Assembly: GCA_024362935.1 (NCBI GenBank) | Contig: JANCRA010000005.1 | Coordinates: 22,962,235 to 23,026,234, forward strand | Length of the DNA stretch: 64,000 nucleotides | DNA from: Setophaga petechia | Lineage: Eukaryota; Chordata; Aves; Passeriformes; Parulidae | Direction: 5' to 3' | Shown here: positions 1-12,700 of the stretch, in pieces | Layout of the letters: every line of letters starts with the position of its first letter | Numbering within the stretch: the first letter of the stretch is position 1 | Notes under the pieces: generated by a model | Told to the model about the DNA's origin: nothing | Database searches by the model: none | What the model saw: only the letters and a program-made list of their open reading frames with translations | Position numbers and translations under genes: made by a program

Positions 1-656
1 TCCTGTGGCATCTGAAAGAAAAATGTTTTAAAATCCCACTATTTTCCCTGATTAAGATTTTATTAATGCAGAAAATAATCATCATTTCCGCCATTATTTA
101 GTTCAAATTCTGAGCCATGTTTCTCTCACAGAACATTACTTATAAATCAAATATTTTCCTAACTTGTATCTAGGCATCATAAGAAGTCTAGGGCTCTGGG
201 AATACTATCAGTCAGTATACTATACAGCAGTCCCCACTATTGCTTCTTATAGTCCCTTAAGTTTTATTTTTAGAGGAGAGAGTTCAAAAAGAAGAACTCT
301 TTTTCAAGAAGGGGGAATGGTCACAAAGAGGACCACTACATTAAGAATAATCTGGCAATAGGACCAAAGGAAAATTGATATAAGATTACAAAAGAAATAG
401 TTTTTAGAAAACAGAAGGATATATACAGGCATGTGAAAAATGATAAAAAATAAAAATTCACAGGGGAGACTATGTGGACTGGATAGAAGGGAAAGGGGTA
501 ACTGAAAATAACTGAAAAACAATTGACCAAGACTACACTGATAACACCCATCCAAATGGAGGCTTTAAGACTGAAAAACAAGAACCTTTCTAGCAATACA
601 CAGAGCCTTTTAAAAAAGAGTTCTTGTTATTAAAAAAACCAATAAAGTGAACTAAC
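1..656 (-). other. CCDC141 intron 22 (partial)
   Basis: AT-rich sequence left of the exon 22 donor. No further exon with splice sites and family similarity was found here; the remaining C-terminal exons must lie beyond the window. Confidence 0.7.
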
Positions 657-755
657 CTGCTGCTTTTGTTCCACTTCTTTAACAGTCTCACATGCTTCTT
701 GACCATTTCTTTCTTCTTTTTTAACAATAATCAGCTCTTCAGAAAAGTCAACTTT
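657..755 (-). CDS. CCDC141: CCDC141 exon 22 (probable)
   Basis: Residues 1119-1151, 33 codons, phase 0 at both ends. Reads [20 protein letters not shown], then [13 protein letters not shown]. Acceptor ctcttcacatggcag; donor CAG-gttagt. It is open, correctly phased to follow exon 21 and flanked by good splice sites. Similarity to the mammalian region is weak: only an EERNxGQ-like core near the family's FNEERNKGQ. It could be a bird-specific or fast-evolving exon; a missed exon between 21 and 22 cannot be excluded. Confidence 0.65.
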
Positions 756-3700
756 CTGCCATGTGAAGAGAAAATTAAGTCAGTTATACACAATAAAAGG
801 TAGGAATTGTTAGCTCTACACTGAGTTATGCTCTGTACTACAGAGAAAACACCAAAGTGAAAATCTGTCATCAGCACAGGTGTAAATTGCTTATGGCAAA
901 AAAAAAATGCAGCAAAACTCAATTAATTCATTCTTGGACAAGCAATGACAGCATTTTGTGAAGCTGACAGGATCTTTTCTGAGGCAAGGAAACTATAGAA
1001 GACTATAATTCTTCAGTATATAAGACTGAAGAATTCCAGCAGCTAATCAAGAATCTGAGGAATATGAACCAACTTATATACAGGTTCAGTAAGAGGGAAT
1101 AAAGGACTAAGTAACACAGTTATATGAAAAAAAGAGAACAAACAACAATTTCAGAAAAGATACCAGGATTGCAGGAAAACAGTTCTAGGGAGGAAAGAAA
1201 CATTTGTGAGTGTCTATAATAAAATTTTTTTTAAAGGTGGAAAGGGAAGAACGTGGTCTAAGCATAAAACATAGAAACAGAAATTCGGATAGCCATAATG
1301 TATTTTATGAAGAGTTGATAAATCCTTCAAAACCTGTTATGGAATCTTCCACAGATTTCAAAGAATGCAATCGTGACACAAGATAAAGAAAGCCAAAAGC
1401 TTTATAATTACACTTTTGTGTCTTCCATATCTTTAGCTGCCTAGCCAAAAGTTATAGTCTTAAACAAGTTTCTTATAAGAAAGTGCTGCAATATTAATTT
1501 GCTCTTCTAGCAGTAAACAAGTGAAAAATTCTATGAGATCTTTTCAGTCTACTTTTTTTTTCTTTTAGGAAGAAAAAGTAGGTTTAATTTTGTACTTGAA
1601 AAAAATCAGGTTTTTTTCAGGCATTGAGCAGCCATATAAAATTAGGAAAGATTATGCAATACATTTCCCCTTAATTTGTCATGCCTTAAAAATAACAGGA
1701 AGTGAAACTCAATTTATAGACATGGCATTCCATACAGATAGCACAGACAGTCTGCAGAATTATTTATTCTTCATAAGATACAGACATTGACGGTTGATAT
1801 ATTCTGGAAATGTTCAATAAGAATATTAGTTTCTAAATCTTAGAATACCACATAATGCAAAAAAAAAAAACCCTTTCCATTTAAAATAGTTGCGGAACTC
1901 TATTGTAAAAAAAATTCAATAATTTTGTGGAAATTAGTCAAAATAAGGTAGTAAAATTAGTTTGAAATTCCACTTGACTTGAAAAGATCATACAACATTT
2001 CTGTAGAAAAGACGAAAGGTTCAAGCCTTCTTCTGACAGAACATGGGACTACTGTCCTGCACACAATAGTGTTAATGAAATACACAAATTGGGAGGAGAA
2101 TGGGCATTTATGTTGAGGTTTCTGTATGGTCACAGTCCAAGACAAAGCCTTCTTCCCATTCACCTAATGACCTTTGGAATTCTTTCATATTTTTGGCATC
2201 TCTTACTCCTTTAAAGTGTATAAATGGATACTTTGGGTGTTTGTCAATTTTATAGTATAATTCCATCAAAGAAAAGTGAAGCAACATTTCAGTACCAACA
2301 AAAGCAGGATATTTAAGCATCTTATTTTTTCCACCTTCACAGAAGAATTAACTTGTCAGCTGCTGCTGCATGAAGGAGATTTTTCAGATATTACTTTGAG
2401 AATGGACGGGGGTGGAGTAGACAGTCTTAATTATCTACCCCATCAGCAGTCTTCCATAATTCCTTCTCAGTTAATGTTACATTTAAATACATCCACAGCA
2501 GTTTATCAGAACATGAAACTAAAAATGCTGGTCTCATAAATATTTATGTAAAAGCAAAGCTTTTCTAACTCAAATTACTTTGGCTTTAACAGAATTTGTT
2601 TTTCAGGATGTCTTTTCCAAGAGGGAGCCAAGTGAGGTTGGTTGGCATTTTGTAGCTCTGCAGTTACCTATCTTGCAATATCAAAGGAAGAAAAAAAAAA
2701 GCATTTGTCTAGATAGTCAAATAAAATTTGACATTTTCTCTTAAAGGTTTCTTGAAAGAAGTAACTGTTCTGAAAGAAACAAAGGAAAAGAAGCTCAGAA
2801 GAAATATTTAGCGTCCAAACAAGTAGCACTTCTGTGATTCATTACAGTAATTACCTAAAGTAACAGAGAACTGAACAACTAAGAAGTAATTCATGCTACC
2901 ATAGATGATCCTCACTAAAAGCACTGATTCAGACCAAGATTTACCAAGCATGATAAATCGACACAGATGCAATACATTCTCCATTTTAAAAAACCATACC
3001 TTTATCTCCTTAAGTTCTCTCAGAGATCTGCACAACCCATCAACGGAATTCATGATTTCTTCATACTTTATTAAGGTTTTTTCGACATACTTCTTTCCTT
3101 CTTCAATCCCTACAAAGGCAAAACAGCATGAAAGTAGAACAGAATGCCTCAGACCTGCAAAAATCTGTGTAATAAGTTACCCCAAGGGACTACAATAGAC
3201 ACATTTTTCTGTGTTTTGTTTTGCAGGAGGAATTCTGTCATTCCTAGTAATGTGCTTTCCCAGCTCGTACTAGCTTACTTGAGATGTCCTCATAGTTTCT
3301 GCAGGTCTTCTCTCTGGTTAGTAATACTGTTCTAAGAGATGCTGACCTCATTAAGTGTCCCCTGAACTCGTTGCTACATTAAAGTCTAGGAGGCATTTAG
3401 ATCCTTGTTATAAGAAATACGAAACAAAGGCACGATGGAAAAGGTTTTTCCCATGTAATGACTTAAAGGACACCGGGCAACTTCTTTCTCCTACTCTTCC
3501 TAATCAGCTATTGTCAAAAATCTGTTCTGTCATCTCCTTTCCTGCAGATAGGAATGTTTAAAATACTGAGAAGGCTTAAAAAAAAAAAAAAAAGGAGAAG
3601 AGAAAATAAATAATCTGTTCTCTAAATATTCTTTCCACTAAATTAAGAAGAATTTAAACGGCCAGATTGACTGCTGAATTATTTTTAACTTTACTACTTG

Positions 3701-6700
3701 AATTGATAGGCTACACAAAATCCCTGTGTGTTTGGATTGTCACATTATCTTTGGAAAAATTAACTTTTAAAAGTACATAAAAATTACAAGTAGGACAAAA
3801 AAAAAGCAAAATATGAAATTTTTTGACTTGCAATCTTTTTGGTCAACAATGTTACAAATCAACACAACTGCAAATACAGTATCTAAATAGCAGTCTACAT
3901 AATTTGCTAATAAAAGTTTGTCAATCAGATCCTACCAGTTATTTACAGTTATAATGTAAAAAATTAATTCAGCACTGAGGTATATCATTATAATATCCTC
4001 TGGCTTCAAAGGCTTGCCTGTTATGAGAGAGCTTAAGCCATGAAATCTTAACTCAAAGCTCATGAATATTGCAAGGACATTTTGATTTCAAGGTGAACTC
4101 AGGCTGTATACAGAAAACCAAGTAAATACCAGATTGAAAGAGTAGTTTCATATCTTTATTTTTTGTAAATATTTGTTCTGAAATCCTTCACCTCTTCCAA
4201 TCAATACTTTAAAACATTTAGTTTTTTTAAAATTCATTGGATTTTTATCTTAAATGAACAAAGCTAGGAGTTTGCTTACTTCCACCCCAAGTTACTGCAT
4301 TTTGTCCCCACAGTACATTACCAGATGTCTCCTCACCATATAACCGTCTAGCAAGGTCCATAATCTGCTGAATTTTTTCTTCTTGCTCAGGCACTGCAGG
4401 TTCAATAAACTTATTGAATTGCTTATAGAGAGTTTCTATTGCTTCTCTTGTTTTGCATTCTGCAGAGTAGTTGCCAACTCTAATCACTGTTGCGCTCACA
4501 TCTTCAAACCAAAATTGACACTGAGGGATAAAAAAAACTGCATTATAATGAATTACTATGAATGAATCCGCAGTTCACACTGTTGAAGACTAGACTGGAT
4601 TATTCTTAGACTTTCCTTAATCAGTGGCATACAGTATATCTTAAATATTCTGACTCAAATTTAACCTGAAAAACATTTGTTCATTACTAATGGTGCTTCA
4701 AGCATTAATGGCTGTTAAATTTTCATTAAGTACAATGCCCACGTTCATCTTACAAGTGTGGTGAGGTTATTATTTAATGGTTCTGCAAAAGCATGTTTTA
4801 TTTCTGAGCTCTTTCCGCCTTGTATATCAATTGGCTAATTTCAAAAACTTCATGTTATGGCCTCAGTTATAGCTGTGTAAGGGCAGAAGGGTTCTTTAAA
4901 TTTAACATTCAAGCAGACAGGGTTTTAGTCTCAGCAACCACTAAACTCACCAGGAATCTTTCTACTGACAAGAATGGGCTTTAGAACATACCCATAATAA
5001 ACATCCTTGGTTAACAATACTCAGAACAGAACACAATCTGGTGTTCACTCAGAATCACCAGTATTGCATCATTACAGGAAGTGGCAAAAAAATCACCATT
5101 TCTAGCCACTGTTGAAATCAGCATTTAAGACTGTGCCTATTTGCTGAAAGAAAAGTTTTGAGTAAAAGGTGATACTTAACACTCAGTTAAAAAAAAATTT
5201 TACAAAAAGGCAGTCTTAAATTTTAGCTTTAGGAAATAATTAATTTCTTTTGAGTAAGTGGGGAATTTGAAAATGTAAATATTCAACAAATATTAATAAA
5301 TTGTTTGGCTAATGGTATATGTAAGAACACACTGATGAGGTCACTGGACACTGAACACACCTCTTAAACAAAACTTTAGTCCCGTGATTCATCATTAAGG
5401 GAATTTGTCATGCACTCAGACCCCTTTGGAGATAAGAACAATGTTATTCCTAAAAGTAAACAGTGATGACCAGAATGAGCTTGTCCCATGGCAAGAGCAC
5501 CAATACAAAACAGCAAGAGGGAAAATATTGTTACAATACTGTCACAAACTTTTTTCTTTTAAAAAAGACAACGCATGAGACAGTCCTCAGACACATTAAA
5601 ATAAAGTTATGGAAGTGTCCAATAAGACTGCAGTTCAGGAAAAAAATAGATATATTTAAAAATTTAGTTTACTAAAAAATTTAGTTTATTGAAAAAAATT
5701 CTTTTAGTAAGGGACTGAGTATTTTGCATTTCAGTTCCATCATTACATAAACCATGCTGGGTACTGTGATAACCTGCCTCTCATAATTTGACGGCTACCA
5801 AAGAGGACTTTGTGGCACTTCCTGTGTTGCCTCAGAGCTTACTTAGGGAAAATGAGCTCCTAAGTATGATCATAAACTTGCTGAATGGCTGTGGAAGTCA
5901 CATGGTCATATGGAGGTGAAGACCCCAGTTGCATGACTGTGGTCACACTGCATGTTTATTTCCCCCTTTTGCTGCAAATTTAGAAAGAAACAAAAAAAAA
6001 TTTTAACAATTGATTACTTTTGGAAAGTACAGATTAACCTTGAGAGAGTTAAAGCACTTTTATCTGTCCCTGAATCATTATTACAGCCACAGTGGGGATG
6101 CCAGGTTTACTAGTACCTCTTTCATCATCTGCTGCAGATGCTCCATGAGATCCAGATTTTGCTTATAATCTTCCACAACCGTGCTAAAATCATTCAACTG
6201 TTTTTGTAAGTCACTGATTGAGCCCAGGAGAACTTGAACTTTAGCCTTAGGTTCATTTGCAAAAGGATCAATGACTTTCTTCTCTAAATTATCCATCTTC
6301 TTTTTAAGAATCTGTTTAAAAGACAGATAGCAAAGTTAAATACCAATAAAATGTTTCTATTTTTAGAAATTTAATATAAAAAAGCAGGGGAAAACCATAC
6401 AAACATGCTTCTTGTCCTATGTTTTAAAAACTACAAGCTGCTCTTTCAAAAACCAAAAGAACCTGCAGGGCCTCTGCAAAGCTGATTAAAATTGATATAA
6501 ATTATATTTATTAAAGGTATAATTGAGCTAGCTTTTTTCAGTTTAAAAATAAACAAGTATCTGTAGTAATAAAACATGACCATGCATGACTTGCAACTAA
6601 AAAGGCCATTGAAGGAAGATTTTCTGGTGAATGCAAAAAATGGGTGAGGCTATCAGGGTTCTAAGGTGCAAAGGAACATGATTAACTCCAGGCAATGAAC

Positions 6701-9700
6701 ATAGCCAAAGGCTCTGAAGAAAAAAGTTCATCTTTTACATGATGAAATAAGAAAGATAAGAGAGTAGCTTGATGCAAGACATGATTATTTTGGGTTCCTT
6801 TAAGGAGAAGAAAGACTAGGTCACAAAATAGAGGCAAGAAGTATAAAAGATTAAACAGAAAAATAATGGTGGATTAAAGGAGTGAATTCAGAAATTGAGT
6901 TAACACCATTTCACTGAAGTAAATGGCAGAATAACAGGAATAGAATAGTGAAAAATGTCTCAGTCAATGACACACAGGGAGGATATAATGAGAAAGGTAA
7001 GAGGGAAGTGCACAATAAATTTTGTGATGCCCTAATTTCCTGTGATGTGTTTGGCATAGGCCATGTAATTGAACTGGTGAAGCCTTTACTAAGCCTGGAT
7101 TTTCTGTTACCTGTAGCTTCTCTGCATACGTATCAACTTGCTGAATCTGTACTTTAAGTACTTTCATATTTCGAGCTTTTTCAGTTTTCTTCATATAGTT
7201 AAACTTCAAATTGTTGAATTTCTTTTTGAGATCCTTAAATGATTCTCTGAGCTGCAACAATGTAAACATATTTGTTAGTTTAAAAAAAGAAGTCAGCGCA
7301 CATCAATTTAAGTTTTTTCAAGAGCTGTTTAATGGACAATTTAAGCACTGAAAATTTAATGCAGAAGTTAGTAACACTATGCCATCTTAAAGCATCCTTA
7401 AGTTGTCAGAATTTCTTTACAGTAATGGAAACTCATAATCTTGCTAAATCAAAGTTTTTGCATTCTGAATGAAAAGTGTTTCCAGAATAACTGAGGCAAA
7501 AGAAGTATTGGAACAAGGGATGAGACTATTGCTCACACAATCTATGTAAAAATCCTTTCCTGGAGCTTCCACTGCTTTTAATTAGAGGTAGATGCCCTTC
7601 ACATACTTTAGCCCATTTAGTAGAAATGGTAGCCAAGTAAGTGTCCCATTTCTCATTCCTTTTTCAAAAGTCCTGCTTCTGAAAAAAAGTTATACACGGG
7701 CTTAATTTTATACGCTGTGCAAGTCCAAATAAGTATATCAAAACTGTTTAGATAAACCATTTTAAAGGTCTATGAAATTTTAAGCATAGTTTTCCTAATA
7801 ATTTTCCTCTGCAAGCTATGCAACTTCCAGTTTTATTTACAACTTTAAAAACTCCTTTCAGCTATTACTGTTACATTTAAATTTCTTTAAACAAGAGATA
7901 CAAGAATCAGACAACTATAAAACTGCCTAAAATCAGTGATATTTTAATTACCTTGCAATTCCCTGATAAAATTTTCAGATTATATGTAATTAATTAATAA
8001 ATTTTGAAATAAAAGAATATTAAAATGACCAAAATATTGATTTTAAGAATTTCAGGTCCTATAGGTAGATAATATTTTGCTTTCAGGATAATGTATAATA
8101 ACAATAAATAAATTATGTAAAAGTACGTTTATTTAAAGCCACTGTATGAAGAAATGCAGAAATTCTATTGCTTTATGATCTGATACTCCAGACACACAAA
8201 TGAAATTAGTGTTAACAAGTTCAGGTCATATGCGTAATTGGATATCTAAATATGTATTTGAGGCTTTGTTAATATGAAAAAATCCTACAGACTTCACTGT
8301 GCACCCCCTCCTCCTTCATGCCAAAGAATCCAGGGAGTAGTGAAGGCTTATTTTGCAGCCCCTGTTATTGGAACAGCTAACAATAAATCATTATTATTAT
8401 TATTATTATTACTATTATATACTAATGTTAATCCATCAAGGGATATATTTTTCATTTTCTTTTCATCTAGTGGGATGTTGCCACATTATTTCAGCAGTGA
8501 ATAAACAGATGGTGCTCACTCAGTGCAATGGAAAGGAAGGGAATCCTATCACTGGCCCTGTGATCTCCAATTAGTTTAAGCTCTTTATCCCGCCTAAGTA
8601 TGCAGAATAATAAAGTCTATCTAAAAGCCCTCAGTTAATATAATCACTTCTGTGGAACAATATTTGTTTATTCAGAAAACAAGAGTCTTATTTGCTGCTT
8701 CAAGTTTGTGGGAAAGAAAGGATGAACAAGAGTTTATTTTAGTTTGTTTCACTGGCTTGTGCACATACAGAATAGCAGTGATAATTTATAAGGCCAGAGG
8801 CTCTCCTCATAGCAGTATGTGAAATTAGATCTCCTTGTTTCAGATATGATGGCTTGTGTGTCAAAGGTCTGCAGCTGCTGTCACTCTTCTCTTTTAGCCT
8901 CAGTGGAAAAACCAGATTCAGCTCTGACTTGTGCATCCGACTGCACTTGCACTGCTCCTGTTATCACCAGCAATTGTACCAAGGGCAGTGCGGCGCTTCC
9001 AATTTTTAGAAATCTAAACATGTCTCAGTTTTGCAAGATTAAATGAGAAATACTGAAGGGACTATGCATCCAAATATGCTTCAGTGACTTCAGCCCACTG
9101 CTTTAATGGAACTTTGTACCTTTTCTATTGTGTCATAGTCTTTAGTCAAGCAGCTGTTCCTAACTATAGTTGCCCTGTCATGTGTTGAGAATGGTAGTGG
9201 AGGAGAGGGGTTTAAGTACCAGTTGTTTCAATTTATCACAGGACCACAAAATAAATGGAAAAATCAAGTTATAAAATGCTTTAAACATTTTTTGTTAACA
9301 GCGCCATTCCAGTAAATGCTTTGATTGCTGTCTGAGCCACTCAAGAAGAAATTTCAATGTTAATCCCTCAACTTTCCCTTTCTATTCATGTACAAAACTT
9401 CTTGTAGCATCAATAATCAAAACACCCCAAGAAGCAGGTTACTGAAAACATATTTTCAGTCACAAAGATTAAAAAACAGTAAAACAAAAAGGGGGAAAAA
9501 AAAATCTGTTCAAGTCATTAATGACTACTTGATTCCTGGGGCAACAATCAGAATAAATTACAAAGTGAGAAATGAGGCTACATATCAGTTCCTACTGACC
9601 TGTGAATAAAGATAGCTCGTTACCATTTATGGTTAAAACCCATATTTCCACTCATATCTTTCCATAACCATGCAAATAATGATATGGTGAAAAAGAAATG

Positions 9701-12700
9701 AGATGACTGGGAAGAGCTGTGAACCTGAATCAGGGTCTGTTGCTCTTTGGTTGACAAGTTTTATGTGGGCATGCATAAATGTTATTTTAAAAGTGATCAC
9801 CTAAAGAGAAGGTTTTTTCATTGCAAAAGCTACCATGGGTGATGAACAGTGTCACTCAGAATCCTCTGAACAGAGCCAATGCAGCATTTCTATATCCAGT
9901 ATATCAGTGTACCCAAGGCTGAGCTCACAAATGACTGCAGTGCAACACAGTGGAGGTGAAACTCTTCAGAGGCTGCTGCTCAAACTACCTTGTGAAAATG
10001 AAACCCCAGCTGGCAAATACGGATCCCAAAGATGAGCTTTCCTCATCCTTCCCAAAGATGTTGGGGATATATACACTTATTTTTGCCTTTTTGAATTCTC
10101 TTTAAATTAGAGAAGGCACAGAAAAGGCATGCATTTTACTCTTGTCTCCTCCAAGGCTATTTAAAACTCATGCTATATATTCTTATATATTCTATAAATT
10201 TCAGTATTTGTTTCCTTGTTTCTTATAGAAGCACCAATACCTTATAAAAACAGGGAACTTGCTATGTCCTCTAAACATCTCTTCAAACACCACTTAGTCC
10301 TAAGCCCTAATTCACAGGCCATATTTACACATTTAAATTAATCATGTCAAACATTAAATAGTGTAAGTATTTACCACAGAATCCCAAATATTTTCAGTCA
10401 GCTTTAAAGTTTGCTCTCTAAACTGGTAAATCACTACTAAATTATCTGGTTGGCTGTTTACTATGTGACAGCCATGAACAGCTGCTGCTTGCTGCTGGCA
10501 CATGAAATATTTATTTGCTTAGACACAGTAGATAGTAAATAAATTGTTAGTTTAGACAAGTCTAGCAATATTCATACTAGCATACCAACAATATTCAATT
10601 CCTGATGAAAAAACTGACAGAATTTAAAATAACAAAGGCAATACTCATAAATAATAGTCCTGAAGTAGTCTGGTGTCTGATTTCTTGTCCCTAAACAGAA
10701 TTAGTTAGAAATACTTAATTGGAAAAAAAAAACAAACAAAAGAAGAAAAGGGCAGTATATTAATGCATATACATGCACATTAGCCAAATATTTGTTTAGG
10801 AAATACCTTCATCTTCTATGCTAGCCTATAATACAAAGCGAACGTAAAGAAAAAAGTATCCACATTCCAAATTAGTATATTTCAGTTAGTTCATCCACAA
10901 GATTTAATTAGATTTGGGGATGACAGATTTTAACTTAACCAATAAGAATATATAACCTTCAGTGTCCTGTATTTTTATTACATATGCTTCATGCTACAGG
11001 GAGCATTAATGTGAAAATCCTTCCAGCTCACAATCCACATTCTGTACTTCATGGATACAAGGAAGTACAAGAGGAGTACAATCTACAGAACATCAAGGAT
11101 AGAGCCCATCAACATCTTATTTTAATGTATCAGTCTGGGAAAGTTAGTTCTTTGAATTTTTTCCTAAATTAATTTTTTTAGAGACATCTAATGAATGTAG
11201 CTTGCTAATTTGTAAATTCATTTGTATTTGGCCTACCAAGATATTATGTTGATAGTCATATTACCTGAGTAATTATTCCTACCCTAACATCCATAATGCT
11301 AATTCTAATCTCTTGGGCCAATGAACATTTCCTTTCCTCCTAGCAGTTTTTCAAGTGTGTCTTTTGTTTCTGAAAAAATGTTAGTACTAGATTATTCTGA
11401 ACTTTTCACTGAAACACTGGAAGTTCTTTCCAATGTCCTGACAACCGCAATATGTACACATTCTACTTTTGTTTGAAATTTTAGCTTCACAAGAAAAAGT
11501 TATAAAGACTTGAGTTTCAGATGAAGCTGACTGAGCTGAAAGCTAAAGAAAATGTAGTTGCTCTATTTCCAGTCCCCTTGATGCAGTGAAAGCATTTTAC
11601 TGCCAGCCCAACAGCATAACAGAATCCTGAGCAGCAGAGCCATGAACCACAGATTACTGTTGCTGCTGTGTAGATCCAAAGTTGCTGCTAAAATGAAAAT
11701 CTGTTTTTCTGTATGCATATGAAGCTTTTAGGGGTAAACAGTATTATATGTTATAGAACACAATAGCTCTTTTAACAGTCACTCAGTGAGTTGGGATTCA
11801 TCTCATTTACCTCATTTATATCCTCTTGAGTGGTGCAGTGTTGAAAATACTGTGACAGTTCTTCCTCATACTTTTCAGCTCTGGAGCTCCAGTTTATGCT
11901 ATCACACTCAAATCTAGCAAGTTCTTGCTTCAGGTTCTTTACAGAAACATTCAAGCAATTCTAATGAGGAAAGAGAGAAACAAATTTATCAGTCTCAGGA
12001 AATGTATTGATTTAACCAATCTAAAATGAAAATCATTGAGGCAGAACATGCACAGCCAGCCACAATGGGCTAGAGTAAACTATTGAACCTCCACTGCAAG
12101 GAGAGCAAGGACATAGCAGTTTCAGACACTCATAGTCTGGGGAGTAGTTTTGGGTCAAAGTCACAACCTAAACATTGTGTCTTCTCTGAGCAAAAAGGGA
12201 ATGACCCCCTCCAGTCCTTTGCCACCTGGAGAATAGCTCCCCTCTGCTCTCCAACAGTTTATGGTCTCTGAAGAGCAGGCTGCCAATATAAATAATCTAG
12301 CCAAATCATAAGGAAAGCCTTGCTTTCTTAGTAAGTGAATGAATGCAGGGCAATGAAAATTATTCCCTGAGTAAATAATTCCTTTCTAAAATGATATCCA
12401 ACCTGTCATGCAAATCAGTCTTGAATCCATTGATAAGGTAACACTGTTACTACATTTTCTCTTTTGCTCTTATGTTATCCTTTCTTTATAGGAGAATAAA
12501 TCTACAAAGCAACCTTTTCAAAATAGCAGAATTGTAATACAGAGATTCAAGAAATTGCCATCAGGGCCTTGAACTTCACAAAACATACTAAAGAAAATTA
12601 TGTCTTGTGTTTTTTTTCCAAGCAATGATATATTAAGGTTAACTTCCCTAAGGCTCTCTCTGTATTTTTCTCAGAGTAGTAATACATATTTGCACATCTA

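Larger units (their letters stand above)
3110..7110 (-). other. CCDC141 introns 18-20 (excluding exons 19 and 20)
   Basis: Introns 3110-4336, 4521-6116 and 6312-7110. AT-rich, with several A/T homopolymers. No repeats or RNA genes recognised. Confidence 0.75.

Noticed and set aside
4245..4336. Extension of exon 20 past its donor
   Set aside because: The open frame continues for about 30 codons, but joining at gtgagg to exon 21 restores the conserved LYGIEEGKK, so these bases are intron.
9835..10035. 66-codon plus-strand ORF with an ACCATGG start context
   Set aside because: Short, antisense in intron 17, no recognisable similarity; a good start context alone is weak evidence.
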